Below, piece by piece: positions 45,893 through 59,871 of a stretch of DNA of 64,000 nt. The notes below the pieces were generated by a model, which did not search any database, had not been told where the DNA came from, and saw nothing but the letters and a program-made list of their open reading frames with translations. The translations under genes and the position numbers were made by a program. Within the stretch, counting starts at the first letter, position 1, and every line of letters starts with the position of its first letter. The DNA lies in NCBI GenBank assembly GCA_036583965.1, contig JAZBQD010000019.1, positions 372,001-436,000 on the forward strand, given 5' to 3'. The stretch comes from Prunella strophiata. Lineage: Eukaryota; Chordata; Aves; Passeriformes; Prunellidae.

Positions 45893-46021
45893 ATGCTGGA
45901 CATCCCACGAGTGCTGGATATGTTGAGGCAGCAGAGGATGATGATGGTGCAGACTCTTTCACAGTACACTTTCGTCTATGGAGTTCTCATCCAGTTTCTC
46001 AAAAGTTCTAGACTTATCTAA
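45893..46021 (+). CDS. PTPN21: PTPN21 last coding exon, with stop
   Basis: Encodes [20 protein letters not shown] and [20 protein letters not shown], then LI and a TAA stop at 46019-46021. It has the QTLSQY Q-loop helix that positions the catalytic water, and the family's conserved C-terminal FLKSSRLI. Together the seven exons give about 826 residues of a protein that is about 1,174 residues in human. Confidence 0.97.
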   Translation: MLDIPRVLDMLRQQRMMMVQTLSQYTFVYGVLIQFLKSSRLI

Positions 46022-49000
46022 CCCCTGCCACTTCCTAAGAGACTCTGCAAGAGTTTACAGAAAGAAAATTGGAGTTGTCCAGACCTGTGCTCTCTGGTGT
46101 TTTCTTCATTTGATGAATCACAGAGTTACCATTTAGGGCTGCCATGGGACTGTTAAATGCGAGTCAGTGTAACAGTCTCTGCACAGCAGGATCTTCGCTG
46201 GACTGAATTCTTCCCATATTCAGCCACAGTCACAATAAGGAATGATTTTACTTGAACTGGTCTGTAGTACTTGCACATCTTCTTTAGAGTGGTGTTACTC
46301 TGAGCAAAATAAGTATCTTATGGAATGGAGGTATATAGTACAATTTTACTGGCATTATGTTTTGAAACATAATTGTTGACTGTGCAAAAGCTAAAATCTG
46401 TAGGTGCACATGGGGTCAGAAACCTGCCTCTTGGGAATGTCAAGGTCTTATGCAGTTTGATTCTGCTTTCAATTTTATATTTAAAACAATACATCTATAT
46501 TTTTTAAAATGAACATTTGGTTTCCTCTGGTTTACTTAGCAAAATTAGCAGCTCTTAGATATTTTAAGCTGTTGCTTTAAGGACAGTTATTTTTATATAT
46601 GCGGGATTTTTAAATTAAAAAGAAAATGAACCACCAAAAAGAAAACTTTTTAGACATAACAATATTTTCAGAGAAGACTGACAATGTTTGAACCAACTTT
46701 TCAAAACTCATGCAGAAAGTCCTAGGGAAGCTGTTGGTAGTTAGTTGTAGTGCCATGTAATAGAACAGACAAGTGAAAGATAATGGTAACTGTTGATAAC
46801 TTTCATTTGAGAGGAGGCATGTTTACCTGCAATGGGCAGGGGAAAAATATTTTAAGTATCTATGAGGCTATTGGAAACAAATGGATGAGAGAAAGTACAT
46901 ATTCAGTATTATTCATATATTTAGAGGACAGTTTGATTTTACTGGCTGAAATCAAAGTGGATGCAAATGTTTTAAGCACTTTTTTTGCTCTGTTATTTAT
47001 GTAGCTAAATATAGAGACTATAATCATGCATTGTTTCATTTGGTAATATACCATTACTAACCTGTTATTTTAAGAAGAGCTTTTTAAGTTGATGAAGTGA
47101 GAGAACCAAAATGGGAGTAGGAAGGTGCAGAGTGGTGAAGTGGAAATGATTGTCTGAAGCATAATGAAGGAGGTGTGGCAGCTATGATTGCTGGGTTACA
47201 CAGTGCAAAGATGACCTTAAAAACATGTTAATGTTCCCAGCCAAGAAAGCCAGTAAAGCACTGGAAGTTTCTGTAGAATCCTCCAGATTTTTTTGTTAGT
47301 GCTGGAACAAATTTTGCTAATGCTGTGCAGAGTTGCAATGAAGAACATTTGAGAAATTGCAGAAAAAGAGCTCTTAGAGGAAACACTGGAGATGTGGGTA
47401 ATTTAGTAACTGTGTAAGTGGCTGAGTCAGTGGCTGTGGCATGGACCTGAAGCAGGCAGGTACAGCCTACTGTAGTTTCCATTTTGTCCCATGGGGCTGG
47501 TCAAATGATGATATCCCTAAATCATCCTCTGTGGTTTTCAGTGGGGACAGTGTGGTTTTAGCTGTGTTTTTCCCAAGTGTTTTGAGATGCTGAGTTGGAA
47601 ATCCCTATTCCAAAATGAGCTATACTTTTTTTGATATCTGGTTTAATTAAAAAAAAAAAAACCAAAACAAAACAACCTATAGTAGACCAGTCTGCAGGCA
47701 TGGTTAAGTGTACATTTCCCTTGATACCTGCTTAGTAAAATGAAATTAAACTAAAAGTCAGGTTTATTAGTGCTGAAATTGTTACTTTTCTAAGCTCTAA
47801 CAAGGGTTTGGAAGCTATTAAACTCCCTTCAAAACAATTGTTGTGTCCCAGAACATGAATTAAGAATTATAAATAGGTTGCCTCAATTTCTTTTGTAATA
47901 AGATGCTTCCATGAAGTTAAACGTGGTCCAAATGACATTGAGATAATATGTCATTTTATACAAAATATATTACTTTTAGGTACACAATACTGATCTGGTG
48001 CTTTCAGGTCTGCTTGGAAGCAGTCTGATTTGTTGTACTCTCAGTATAAATTAGATTGAATATTTCAGACTAGGGCAAAGAAATCTTCTTATATAAAATG
48101 CCTGGGAGTTATTAATTGCCAAATACAAAACTGGAAGTCCAGAGGAAGCCAGTTACTGAAGACTGATTCTTTATATATAAGCCTTGCAAACATACCAATC
48201 TGACATATCTATGTTGACAGAAGTATTGAAAGAAGCAAACATATTTAGCTATTTTTATCATGCTCGGTTTTAATTGTTAATTTTTGCCACAGTTCACTCC
48301 TATCTGCAGAAATGTTGTTGAATGGAAGGGAAGGCTCTAAAATGTAGCTTGTACCTTTTCCATTTCTTAACTTTGCACTGTCATCCTCATAACCTGATAG
48401 ATGCAGTTTTAATGACATGATGGACAACCAGAACCTCAAGCAGCAGTTTCTGAGACAGACCAGCAGCTGTGAGGCATTAAAAGGAGCAGTAACAAAAAGC
48501 AATTTAATCCAGTATTTATGGGATTATCTGAGGTGGGTGAGGAAATGTGTGTCTTTTGGCTTATTTTCCTGTTTAGCTAAAAGAAATTGTGTTCACTTCT
48601 AGAGGTGGTTGTGCTCAAATCTGGTAGTCACAGTCTTGGCTTTTTCAGTGTATCACTGCTACCTCCTTCCCTTCAGCTTCCAGTTCTGTCCATCAGCAGT
48701 CTGTTCTTGCAGTAATAGACTTGACCTTATTAAACTTTATGTGAGTTTTTCTGCTGAACACCATAGGATTGTTTTTGTTTGTAAGCATATGGCTCCAAGG
48801 GGACATTGAAAATGAGTAGTTTCTCTTCTACATACCAAATGAAATTAACATTTCACAACCTTCTTAAAAAAAATGTTTTTAAACCATTGTTTAGATTTTC
48901 AGTTAACTTATAAAAGGTAATTCAGTTTTTAGCACTTTTGTTCTGAGCCTTGAAAAGGGATGCATTTTTACATGTGGTTGTGCTGGGTGCTTCATGAAGT

Positions 49001-52000
49001 TTTGGATGTTATAACAATATCCACTGTCCAAATCCAGTCACAGTGTGAGTCAGAGGTGGATTTATTTGTCAAAAAAACTTTAAATTTCTTTAAAAGCCTG
49101 TCCAGTTTTGCCAAATGTGTATCTGTTTTTATGGGGATGAATTCAGATGATTATGCAAGATTTGAACAGTTTGTTTAGTAAGAAAAGTTGTATGAAGAAT
49201 TCTTGCAGCAAATGGCAAAGATGATGTTGATCTCTAGGGATGTCAGAGCTCTCAGGGACAAATAAAGGTGCTATATACTGTCAAGAGACAGATTTGGTGG
49301 TCTTTTGTTGAATAGGTAGAAGATGCTTTCTAGGATCAAATTATATGAAGAGACAGGAGAAGAACATAGGAACTGTGGTAAGGACATCTGCATATTTGGT
49401 TTCTTTCTTGGTTGCTCTGATGAGAGATTTTTTTTTGGCCAGTGAATCTTTGTAGTCTTGGGCTAAAACCTCTTCTCTAAGAAGCTCAGTCAGAGTCCTG
49501 TCCATGACAAAGATGTCACTGACTTAGCTGGGTTAGCTTTAGGCTGCAGACCCTCCTGGCCCTGTTCAGGGAGGGAGGAGCTCTGAGGTGCACAGGCAGT
49601 TTTGCACAGCCTCTGCAGCCTGCACAGCAGAGCTCTCCTTTCCTGTCCCCCAGGAAGAGCAGGAAAAGTCTGATGCCTTAGTATTTCACTCATTGGAATA
49701 CCTTTCACACAGGGTGCAGGCTACAGTCCATATGTACAAATACATTTAATTAAAGCAGGTGGCCAAGGCAGTGTTCCTGTATTTCTATGGATGAAAAGCT
49801 GCTCTAAGTTATCACCAACACTTAGAAAAAAAGTAAAATACAGTAATAACAAATAAAAGTAAAATACATTTTTACTAAAGTGGAAAAGATTCTTGACATT
49901 TTATGTTTGGCTTCTCTTGTAATCCTGTGTATCTCTTTTTGAAGTGGGCAACACTTGAAGCAATTTTCTCCAAAATGGCTCCTTTAAATTTAGTAAGTAA
50001 GACTGAGGCTACTGCTCCTGCTGCTGCATATTTTGTGTTGGAGCAGCCGTTAAAGTTGAGTGGCTCATAGATTTTGATGACTTCTGGACCAAACTTGGAA
50101 ACTGCAGGGTTGTTTATCTTAGCTGTTTAAAGAAACCTCAGTTTTAATATCAATAGCATTGCTAAATCCCTGGATTTAAAAACAGTGAACCCACCACTCT
50201 ATTTCAATAGTTCAAATTATCAATTTAAAAGAATCAATACTTCAGTTGCTAAAAACTCAGAGTTTTAGTGTTTAGGGTTGGGGTTTTTTCTGACAGTGCC
50301 AAGTCATGAAAAGCTTGAGTCCAGCCCTGCAAGATGCAGAATTCCTACAGCTCTTCATGATGCTGTAAGAACTGAAATGGGCTTACTGCCAGTGAAAGCT
50401 TGAGCCCTTGGAGCATGAATACATATGTCTGCTTTAAATTTAAATACAGATTACAAGAATTAACCAAAAGAATGCAGCAGGAATGTGCATACAGGAAAGT
50501 ACAGTATTCAGAGGAAAAGTAGATGAGAGTTCAAAGGAAATTCTCTTGTGCAAGTACAAAATTTTGGACATAGAGAGTGAGGATTTGAGGAGTGGCAGAA
50601 GGCATTTGGAGGAGGATTTGGAATGTTTGGTATCCAAAGTAGAGCTGCTAGCAGGGTTTGAGTCATATGGTATGTTTTTCATGGCATGGTAGGGTAAGTG
50701 AATGTAGTCATAGGTGTTATTTTTACTGGCTTTTTAAAATGTGATTTTTTAAATGCCAAATACTTTTTCAGAGGCTCTGTTATTTTTACATATCTTCCTT
50801 TCCAAATGTATTGAATGCAATCTGTCAGCTTAATTTCTGTTTACTTATTAAAGGTCAGATTTTTAAAACTAGTCTCTGGTTTTACAGATACAAAATGCAG
50901 GGGGAATAGGCATACTTGCATTTTTGCAGTGATAATTTCTAATGGCTGCAGGTGAGACAATTCAAAAGTCTAACTATGTTTTGAATGAAGCCAGGTGTTT
51001 ACAGTTGGTGTGAGTTGCACCAGGTTAAGGCTGGGCTAACAATGAAACTCTTGAAATGTGGAATTTACCATGTACTTAGAAGTTCTGTTGCAGTGCAGCA
51101 TTTGCAACACAGTGACATTAAAACAGTGTAACACTGTTCTAATGTAAGGAAAAAAAAAAATCTTAATCTTTTAACTTCTGTTGCAAATGTGTCTATAAAA
51201 AGAGAAGTTAGAGAAAAAAAAATCTTAGTGAGATCCTGCTCAGGACCAGCTAACTTGGTGCACTCCTTGGCATCACATGTTACTTTTTGGTCTAACTGGG
51301 CTGAAAAAAAAAAGATTTGTTAAGTTCAATGAGCATTTCAAAAAAACTGTTGCTAAATAGCCTTTGGTTCTATTCTTTGCTATTTTCCAAATCATGCTGT
51401 GTTCAGCAGTGAAGAATAACCCAATGTGTTTGTTTTGTTGAAGTCTATTCTTCAGCTTTACTTAGGGAATGAAGATAGAAATCAAATGTAAAGACTTTAA
51501 GGAACAGAGTTTACAACAGATCCAGCCTGTGGCAAGTCAAAGAGCAATTCTGCAGACACTGTAATGTTCTTTTGGTTCAGAATGAAGCAATCAAAGCTAC
51601 CAAATTATTAATTTTATGAGCATTTTCAGAAGGTGCCTAACTTTTATAAAGGGAATTAAATGCTGTTTTTCCATTTGGAAATATTTAGGTAAAATTAGGA
51701 GATTTTCTTTTAATATACTTTAAAGACATTGCAAATACCATTAATTTTTAGAATGGTATGAAATTTGATGGAGAAAAAACCCCTGTAAAATCCTCCAGTC
51801 TGTCACTTTGCTAATGCTGGATAATTCTGACAGACAAGGTGTGTATGCTCTTTACAAAGATACTTGCTTAAGTTGCTTTGAAATACCCAACTTATCTGTC
51901 CTCTCTGTGGCTTTTCTGGGGGCACTTGGATGGAAATTTAAGAGGCTTTACCTGGCAAACCAGCAAGTATGTTCACTCCTGCACACTGCTGAAATCTCTT

Positions 52001-52405
52001 CATTCATTAAAAGCAAATGGGAGTTAGAAATTCTATCAGCAGTTTTGTAGGATTGAGTCCTTAGTGTCAGAGGAACACAGGATCTGGCTCCATTTTCTTC
52101 AGTTTTCACTTGAGCCAGTATGCAAGGATTTAAATGGGACTTTGTTTAAAAGTAGCAAACATGAAGTATTATTTTCTAGTACTAAGCTAGTGGTTAACAT
52201 GTCTTTTTTTTTGCTGTCTTGCCACCAATACTGTAAAAATGTATAATCAAACCAGCTTTAATTCTTGTAAAACTGAAATTGGTTTGTAAAACAATGTATA
52301 AATTGTGTTTCATAGACAGAAAAGCTTGTATTACTGAATGTAATATATGTGAAATGAATATATTATAGTCTATTTTTGCCATGGAAATAAATATTTGAAG
52401 CAATT
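46022..52405 (+). other. PTPN21: Probable PTPN21 3' UTR and downstream sequence
   Basis: AT-rich sequence with no exon of another gene. Possible poly(A) signals on + are ATTAAA at 46614-46619, AATAAA at 49261-49266 and AATAAA at 52386-52391. The last has the look of a main transcript end, within a very AU-rich run. Which site is used cannot be decided from sequence alone, so the 3' UTR may be 0.6, 3.2 or 6.4 kb. Small frames inside have no domain. Confidence 0.45.
52386..52391 (+). promoter_or_regulatory. Candidate distal poly(A) signal, PTPN21
   Basis: AATAAA within an AU-rich context, about 6.4 kb after the PTPN21 stop and on the same strand. Assignment to PTPN21 is inference. Confidence 0.4.
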
Positions 52406-55400
52406 ATGAGTTTTTATAGTTCCATTATTAAAGGAAAAATCTGAGAACTTACTGTTCATATGTAGTCCTAAGCTGGGACTTTGCCTTCAGTTCACAAAGG
52501 TGTGATCCCTCTTTTAATGTGCTGCAAATACTGGGTATAAAGCTTGTGCTGTCAAGTACTAATAGGTGTCATCTTTGTAGCAGGAAAATCTTGTGCCTGC
52601 TGCTCTGTCATGTTTTTTCACAATGTTTTGCATTTTTTAAAGCTGTTTTTGGTACTGAACTTCCAGTTTCCCTCTAAAATTTAAGTGTAGGAGGGATTAA
52701 AAACTTTTGAATGTTGGAGAACCCTTTCCAAAAGCATGTGAGAGAAGAAACAGTTGATTGTATGCTTACTATCATTGGAGCTGCTGCCAACACTAGCACT
52801 GAAGCTATTTTCATTCTAGAATTGGCACTGAGTTTGAAAAGGGAGGTGATGCAGCAGTTTGCTCTACACACCTGGTACAGCATGAGGCTTTGTGAGGTGA
52901 ATACAAGAACTGCACACTGGACATTACACAGTTTCACACTGGACAAGTGCATTTCCCTTGTCTTTGCTTTGTCTAGAGCATTGTCCACCTAGCTAAAACA
53001 ATCATGGTTTTAACTAAATTTTGTCTTCTAGGTGCACTTAGTTTGAAGGCATTAATCAGCTTAAGGTAAAACAGTTACAAACCATAGATATGTCTGTACT
53101 TGTCAGAGCAGTTCCCAAGTCCTGGGGAATGTCCTGTGTGATGCTCACTGTAAGCAAAGCTCTTTTATTAGACATGGATTCAAAATCAGAAGAGGAAAAT
53201 GAAACTTCTTGGGACCTGAGGCTCATGGTGAAGCATTCAGCAGTTCTGATCACACTTATTATTTATACTGGTTTTAGACCTCTGGTATCTTCAGAGACCT
53301 AAATTTCCTCTAAATCCAAATTATTTTCAACTGCAGTTGTTATTTTCCAGCCACTGTAAAATCCCCATTAGAGACTTCTGGTAGCCAGAGTTGGTTGACA
53401 GGGACATGACTTGATGCTTGGATTTGGCACATCTGGCACACCAGAAGCTTTCTTGGGCAAGAGCTCCAGGACTTGGTACATGAAAAACTTCTGGGAGCTG
53501 ATGAGAGAAGTTTCTAGCTCACCCAGAACAGCATCAGGAATCCAAATGACAGGTACCAGATGCAGTAGCTTTGATGCACTGCAAAAAACTCAATCTACCC
53601 AAAATAAGGAGCATTGCTGAGTGTATGCACTCCCTGCAGTCAGAGCAAATTTGTCCTTAGTGCCATGGTGTTAGGAGGGCTGCCATGGTGAGTTTAGCAT
53701 TTTCAGTGCATATATGCCATCAAGCTGGAAGTACAATGCTCCATTTGAGCCTGTTTGCAGGACAAAAGGTCAGCCTTATCCATCTGCACAGTGCTGGTGT
53801 TTAAATAATGACAAATAAGCAGATCTGAGAGTAATGGACATTCTGTAAATGCCTCACAAATACTACAGGTTGGATTTGCTGATATTTGGGAAGGTAACTT
53901 TGGCCACAGGCTGGCCCATCCTACTCACCTGCCCCTCAGCTTTGTTACTGGAGCGTGCCTGAGACTGCACCACGGGTGTTTTATGGCAGGGCTGTGCTCT
54001 CACCTGCCAGCTGCTGCCTCAGGAAAAGGGAGGAACAAGGAGCTGGCTGGGGAGATGTGGCCAGGAATCTTTTGGGGAGATGAGATAGCACTGTACAGTG
54101 AATTGAACAGAGACTCTAAGATGTTCAAATAGTGAGGAGGAGTCATGGAGAAAAACACATCCTATGGAAAGCCATAGCAAGGGCCTTTAAAGACTGATGC
54201 TTAGGCTGAAACTCCCTCTGTAAGGCTAAGAACTGTCAGGGTGGGATGGAAATAGCCATTATGCAAGCTTGTCTGGGGGAAGGAAAAACCAAGATGAAAG
54301 CTTCAGGAGCTCTTCTTTCTCTTACAATCCACTGGTATCTTAGATGGTTGTGCCCAGCTTTTGGGAATCCTCATAGCCAGCTTTCAAACCTGTGCTATGT
54401 GTATGATCTCTGTTTTCACTTGTGTCAAACATTGGGAAAAAAGCAGGGTGCAAAATGCCTGAGCTGAATTTCTCATTGGAGAGGCTGCACCTCTGAGGTC
54501 CTGCAAGGAATTCTCAGGCTGACAGGAGAGCTGATGGCCTTTAACACATTGCTTCACTTCTTTGGCATGTGAGCATGCTTAGGAGTGAGAGAAATGGATA
54601 CTGGGAAGAGCTGGGGTCACCTCATAGTTGTGTTACTCATCTGGAAGCAGTCTCTGGCTGCTGTGAGATGTAAGGTATGCTGCAGCCCTCACACAGATAC
54701 TGTAAGGGGAGTCCTGCAGGCTTGCTGAATTCTTGGGATAACTGCAGAGAGCTCTGCACCTCGTGCTGCAGATCACGCTGCCTGTGCTCTATGAGAATGG
54801 GACAGCACAGCTCTGTTGCCTGCCAGCCTGAGGCTCTGTTGGAGTTTCTCTCTCTCATGGTTTCAGAGGCCTCCCTACTCCATTTGTGCAGCCTTTCCTT
54901 GCCTCTCAAGGTCCGATTTCATTCCCCCAGTGTGGTAGGGCTGGAAGGATTGCAGAGGAACCTGTGTGTGCTAAAGCCTGTGATCTACAACAAGAGCAGT
55001 AAGGGCACAGCAGCAGCCTGTGTTGGTGCCCTGTGGGGAGGTCTGGCAATCCTCCAGCCTAAAATGTGGTGTTCGGTTGAGAGCCTACACTTTTTGCAGG
55101 CCACTTTCATGGCTTCAAAGATGAATGCAAATGAAGCTTTGTGTGTTGTCCCCTGGCTGTCAGGCACACCTCCTGGCCTTTGCTGTCAGCTACAATTAGC
55201 TTAGTGGGTGAACTCAAAGGTACCATTAGGAACCCAGCTATTCTGGAGGCTTTCTACAGAGAACAGAAAGTCCCATGCACAGTACTTCATCCTTCATTTT
55301 GGTACCCTTCACTTGAATTAACAATTCTTGTTGCTACTCTTCAATTGCCTGATACCCTGGAGTCCTTCCTAGACTTTCTTTAAGGTGGCTGAAATGGAGA

Positions 55401-58400
55401 TGAGCTATGGGTGGGTGTTCTACAGCCCAGTTGTTTTTTCAAGCCAGTGGTAACTGCTGATTCTTCTTTTCCCCTTCCCAGTGATGCTTTATCCCTGTGA
55501 CATGCTCAGCTTCCGCTGGCCCACGACCTGCAACAGGTTTTGAAACTGGATCCCTTGACTGGCTGTGAGCTGTGCTGGGGCAATGGCTGGGGCAGATTAA
55601 TTTACTGCTCACCTGTTTGCAAATCCACTTGCTTTACTACTGGAATACAAACTGAAGGTGGTTGTTTCTGAATGAAGCAGATTGCACTAAAGGAAACAGG
55701 AAGATTGGGACTGCTTGTATCTGGTTTGGTTGTTTTGAGAGTGAGAAATGATTTTTGTTAGAACCACTGGTTGCTGTTCTGTTCCTTGTAATCTCTGTAC
55801 ATACCAGGTGTCAGCTCTTGAGAACAGCAGGGTAAGTGCCTGGGAAGTGCCAGAGGAAAAATGATGGCTTTGGAGACATCACACAGCTGCAGTGTCCTAC
55901 ACTTCCTTATCAATGCACACTCCTGTCTTGGGTGGTGAAAAATTAAAGTGGGATACTGGACTTTCCCACAGCTTTCTGAAGTAAACCTTGATGTTCAAAT
56001 TTTGTATTATTTTCCCCTTTGCATAAATTTAGGTTTCAAATAGAAGCACTATGATACAAAGGTGGTATCATGCATTAGGTATACATAGAAAGGTAAAATA
56101 CATTTAAGGGCCAGTGTTAACAAGTGGCACCTAAATCTCTACACTGCACCTGTGCTCTAGCCAATAATAGATCTCACTTTAAAAGATGGAATCAGTAACA
56201 ATTTCCCTTTTGCCACTCCTTTCTTCCTATATTCTCTTTAACAATAATTTTTCCATTGCTATTTCTACTTATTCCAGGCTGTGGCCTGGGGCTGCTTGCC
56301 TCTGTCCCAGCACCTCAGACACAGGAACAGTAGTCGTGCACTAAAGGCATTATCAGAACATGTTGTTGATTAGAAACTGTGCTGTCACCACAATGGAACT
56401 GTCTGCCTTAGGGCTACAAATGAAACTCCTGGGCCTAATTTTTATTTATGCTGATGTTCTAGTTCTAGTTCTCTTACTCATAAATGTTGCACAAAACACT
56501 GCTGAGGAAACAAGTAGCCCTTTTTTCCCCATTGTTGAATGGAGCCATTTGCACTTGAATCATGAAATGCTGTCAGTTGAGCTGCATCATTCTTACAACT
56601 ACTCTTGCATAGCTAGAAATGATAGAGTATATAGAAATGCAGAGAAACAAAATTGTGAAGTCATTCTGCAGCTAAGCCTAAATGACAACTCTGTAGGAGC
56701 TCTAGACACTGGGTGGATCAAGGATAAAAGGACAGCTTGAAGCTGGTTGTTGTCTGGTCAGCCCTAAGACATGTAAGCACCTTTTTCTTTGATCCCAGTG
56801 AATCTTTACTTCAATGACCAATTGCTTTGTAAAAAAACAGAATACTACCTTCGAAAAAAAGAGCAGTGATGACAAAACTGTAGCATTGTCATACAGGAAA
56901 GATAAGAGGAAGATAAGAGGCTATTTTGTTAGAGCAAAGTAACACTAGCAGGCTTTTGTCTATTTGAAATAAACATTGATGTTAGCTGTATTACTTCATG
57001 GCCACATTGGAATCTGGGCAGAAAAAACTCTTTATTTGCAGACCACTGCTGCTGATTGCTCCTAAGTTTGTTACATCTGAAGGACTCAGATATGTAATTG
57101 TGTGTGACTGCCTTGTTCTGCTACTGCTTGTGCCAAGACTTGAGTGTAACACAAAGTAAAATGTGATGAGACAAGAATTCAAACCCAACCAACTAAAACC
57201 CTCAGAAAAAATCCCCAAAACCTTGCCAGGTGTTGTACATTGAGCGTGTGTGGGTCCGGTTGCAGTAAAGTCTTTAAGCAACTTACATTTTAAGCACCAT
57301 CTTAGAAGTAAATGTGAAAGAAGAGAGAAAGTCTTAAAAACCAAGACAACCTGAATTTGCTCTTGGATCTGCAGGTAATCTGATTTTATGTAGGTAACAT
57401 TTATCTAGAATGTTTTTTCCCTACTATCTGCTAGGAGTGCCTTCACAATGAGAGAAACCAGTTCTGTGGACTGAACTGACCTGCTCCAGTTGCGGATACT
57501 AGGATGTGTGATTCTCTGCTTCTTTACCAGTCATTTCACTGTGGATCCAATAAATGTTCCATATGGTTTAGGCAGACAGGTGCTTCTTGTGAAAGGTCTT
57601 TTTGAATCAATTTATTTCTTCTTTTAAGTTGCATCTACCCAGAAAAAAATGTCATTGAGGTTGAGACAGTTCATCAACAGGAAATATGGTCAAGGTTTTA
57701 TTTATTTTTATGTTTACTTGTATTACAGGAAATGAATATGTCATTACTTGTGCCTTTCTGTGAGGTTCACTGCTGTGGTGTTTTCCTACAGTATTATTTC
57801 ATTTACAGAATTTGAATGTGAAATTCTTATTAATCTTTAATCAGACTCATGCTGACTAGAAGCCAGAGTTTGCTGAATGACATTTTTTACGATGTACAAG
57901 TCACAAGTGTAGAGATAGGAAAGGAAAAAAACTCTAAATTCCGATTATTGACCAAGAATGGAGAATTTGGAATGAAGGGCTCCAAGAGTGGGTGAAGTCC
58001 TGTCTGAGGAGCAAAGAGGCTTTATACTTGGGTGCATCAAACCATGCTCTTTAGTTTTCAAACCAGTTCCTGTGTAGCAGAACTCTTTGTAAAGTACAAA
58101 CAAGTTACCTAGGGCATCCCTTCTGTTCAGCTCTCTGGGGTGAGGAATAGAGAGGGAGTTTCCTTGAGCATGGGAGGAGGACTGTGATCATTTGTGATTG
58201 AGGACAAACCCTCTCTGCACTGTACTCAGCCCTGTGGTCACATCTTTTCAACAAGACAGGCTCTGATGGGGGGATGTAGAAGTCCTCACATTATCTCACC
58301 TGCTTTTCAGTGAGCCAGAGCATTCATGCTGCAGGCCAGATTTACAAGGCAGCCAACTGAGTGTGGCAGATGAAAGGCTGGTGCCCATCTGCCCAGCCAC

Positions 58401-59448
58401 CTGTACCTGGCTAAAATAAACTCTGGTCTCCTGTCATTGTCAACAAGTGCAATTTATTATTGTGGACAAGGCACCCAGGAAAGTGCCTTTTGCTTTCTTT
58501 GGGAATTGTGCTCTGCACTGCAGTGCTGTGATTGTGCCAGACAGGTTTTTCTCTGACTGGCTTCCTCGAGCTATTTTTGACATTTCCTTTTTGTCTAAAA
58601 GTTTATGCTTCATAAGTGAAGCAGTGGTCTGTGTCTATTGGAGCTCCTTTAAGCTGCAATGGGTCATCTGGCCATCAGAGTCACAGACTTTGGTTGATGC
58701 TCACAAGGCACAAGGCAGGCAGGTGGTGGCAGTTTTATGTAAGAACCAGCACAACTTGGGCTTGTCCTTGGAGGAAGAAGGTTAGAAACTGGTCCTAGGA
58801 GATACTAAAGGACAGGCTTTATCCAGGTTCCTAAGACTTCTCCTAGTTCCTCACTACAGCAAGACAATTTGAAACTTGCCAAGCATACTCAGCAACTGTT
58901 GAGCTCATTCTGCAGCAACAGGAATGTCAGGCAATAGCTGTGCACTGATAAACAATGACATTTGGGTTGATTTTGTGCAATGCATGTACTAACTTCAATT
59001 TAAACTTAAACCAGAAAATACACCACCTCTTTTCCATTTGCTGTACAAGGTGCCTGATGTATCTTCTTCTACACAGTCCTACTCATCAAACAGTGAGCAA
59101 TTCAATCCTTTTCAAAACCAAAGCTTGATGCAGAATACTATGTCATGGCTGTTATCAGTGCAAGAAATTGAACTTAGCAGTCTCATTCAGTTAAAAACTG
59201 AAAATAAAAAACTGCAGTCATTAATCTACATAGATCTGTTAAAATTTGGATTTTCTTCTTGTGAAATTGTTTGACTTTTCATTTGTGGGCTTCTGCGAGT
59301 GGTAACTCACAGTACACTACATGGTGGAACTGTTTGTCATCTGGAATAAGACATTGTTTGATGTTAAGTTTATGTTAAGCTGTTGAATTCTTACAGACTA
59401 CATCATCTCAGATCTTTATAGCAGGACCACAACTGTGCTATCAATTAA
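52406..59448. other. Intergenic region between converging PTPN21 and SPATA7
   Basis: About 7 kb without a recognised exon. Frames at 52711-52992 (93 residues), 54677-55204 (175 residues) and 56360-56740 (126 residues) on + lack known domains, splice context or neighbouring exons; I do not call them genes. AATAAA also occurs near 56968, 57549 and 58420 on +. No CR1 or tandem array was noticed here, in contrast to the left block. Confidence 0.5.
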
Positions 59449-59454
59449 TTTATT
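59449..59454 (-). promoter_or_regulatory. Candidate poly(A) signal, SPATA7
   Basis: TTTATT on +, that is AATAAA on -, lies 317 bases past the farther possible SPATA7 stop (59771) and 418 bases past the nearer one. It is the first clear AATAAA on the - strand after the gene. Confidence 0.5.
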
Positions 59455-59871
59455 TAAATCAATAGAATTTCAACCTATTATTACAGCTCTAAAAATATAA
59501 ATCTAGTTATAATATTCTCAAGCTCGTTTTGAGTTATATAATTATGGGCAAAATATAAAAAATTCTTCTGAAAACTGACCTTTTATCCTTTCAAGTCTAA
59601 TTTACAAAGAGATTAATGCCCAATTAATAGTATCCTGCTACAGAGATCTTAACAGTATTTAAACAGAAATAACTACAATAAAACCCAACAATTTACTTAC
59701 TGGTTGGACAAAATGGCAGTTCACCACAGAAGGAGCTCTATCCCTGTTTAACAGGTAAGTTTGTTTACAGTTATGAATACTTATGTGAAATGTGAAGAGC
59801 CTCTGCAAAGTTTTCCTCAAGTTCATCAAGTTCCTTATGGTCTTCCAAATCACTGTCACAAGCAATAAAAT

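Noticed and set aside
52711..52992. 93-residue frame on + with a helical look
   Set aside because: No known domain, no splice context, and it lies downstream of a candidate transcript end.
54677..55204. 175-residue frame on +
   Set aside because: Cys/Leu/Ser-rich chance frame with no domain or conserved neighbour.
56360..56740. 126-residue frame with a membrane-like segment
   Set aside because: Single isolated frame; no homology recognised and no supporting exon structure.
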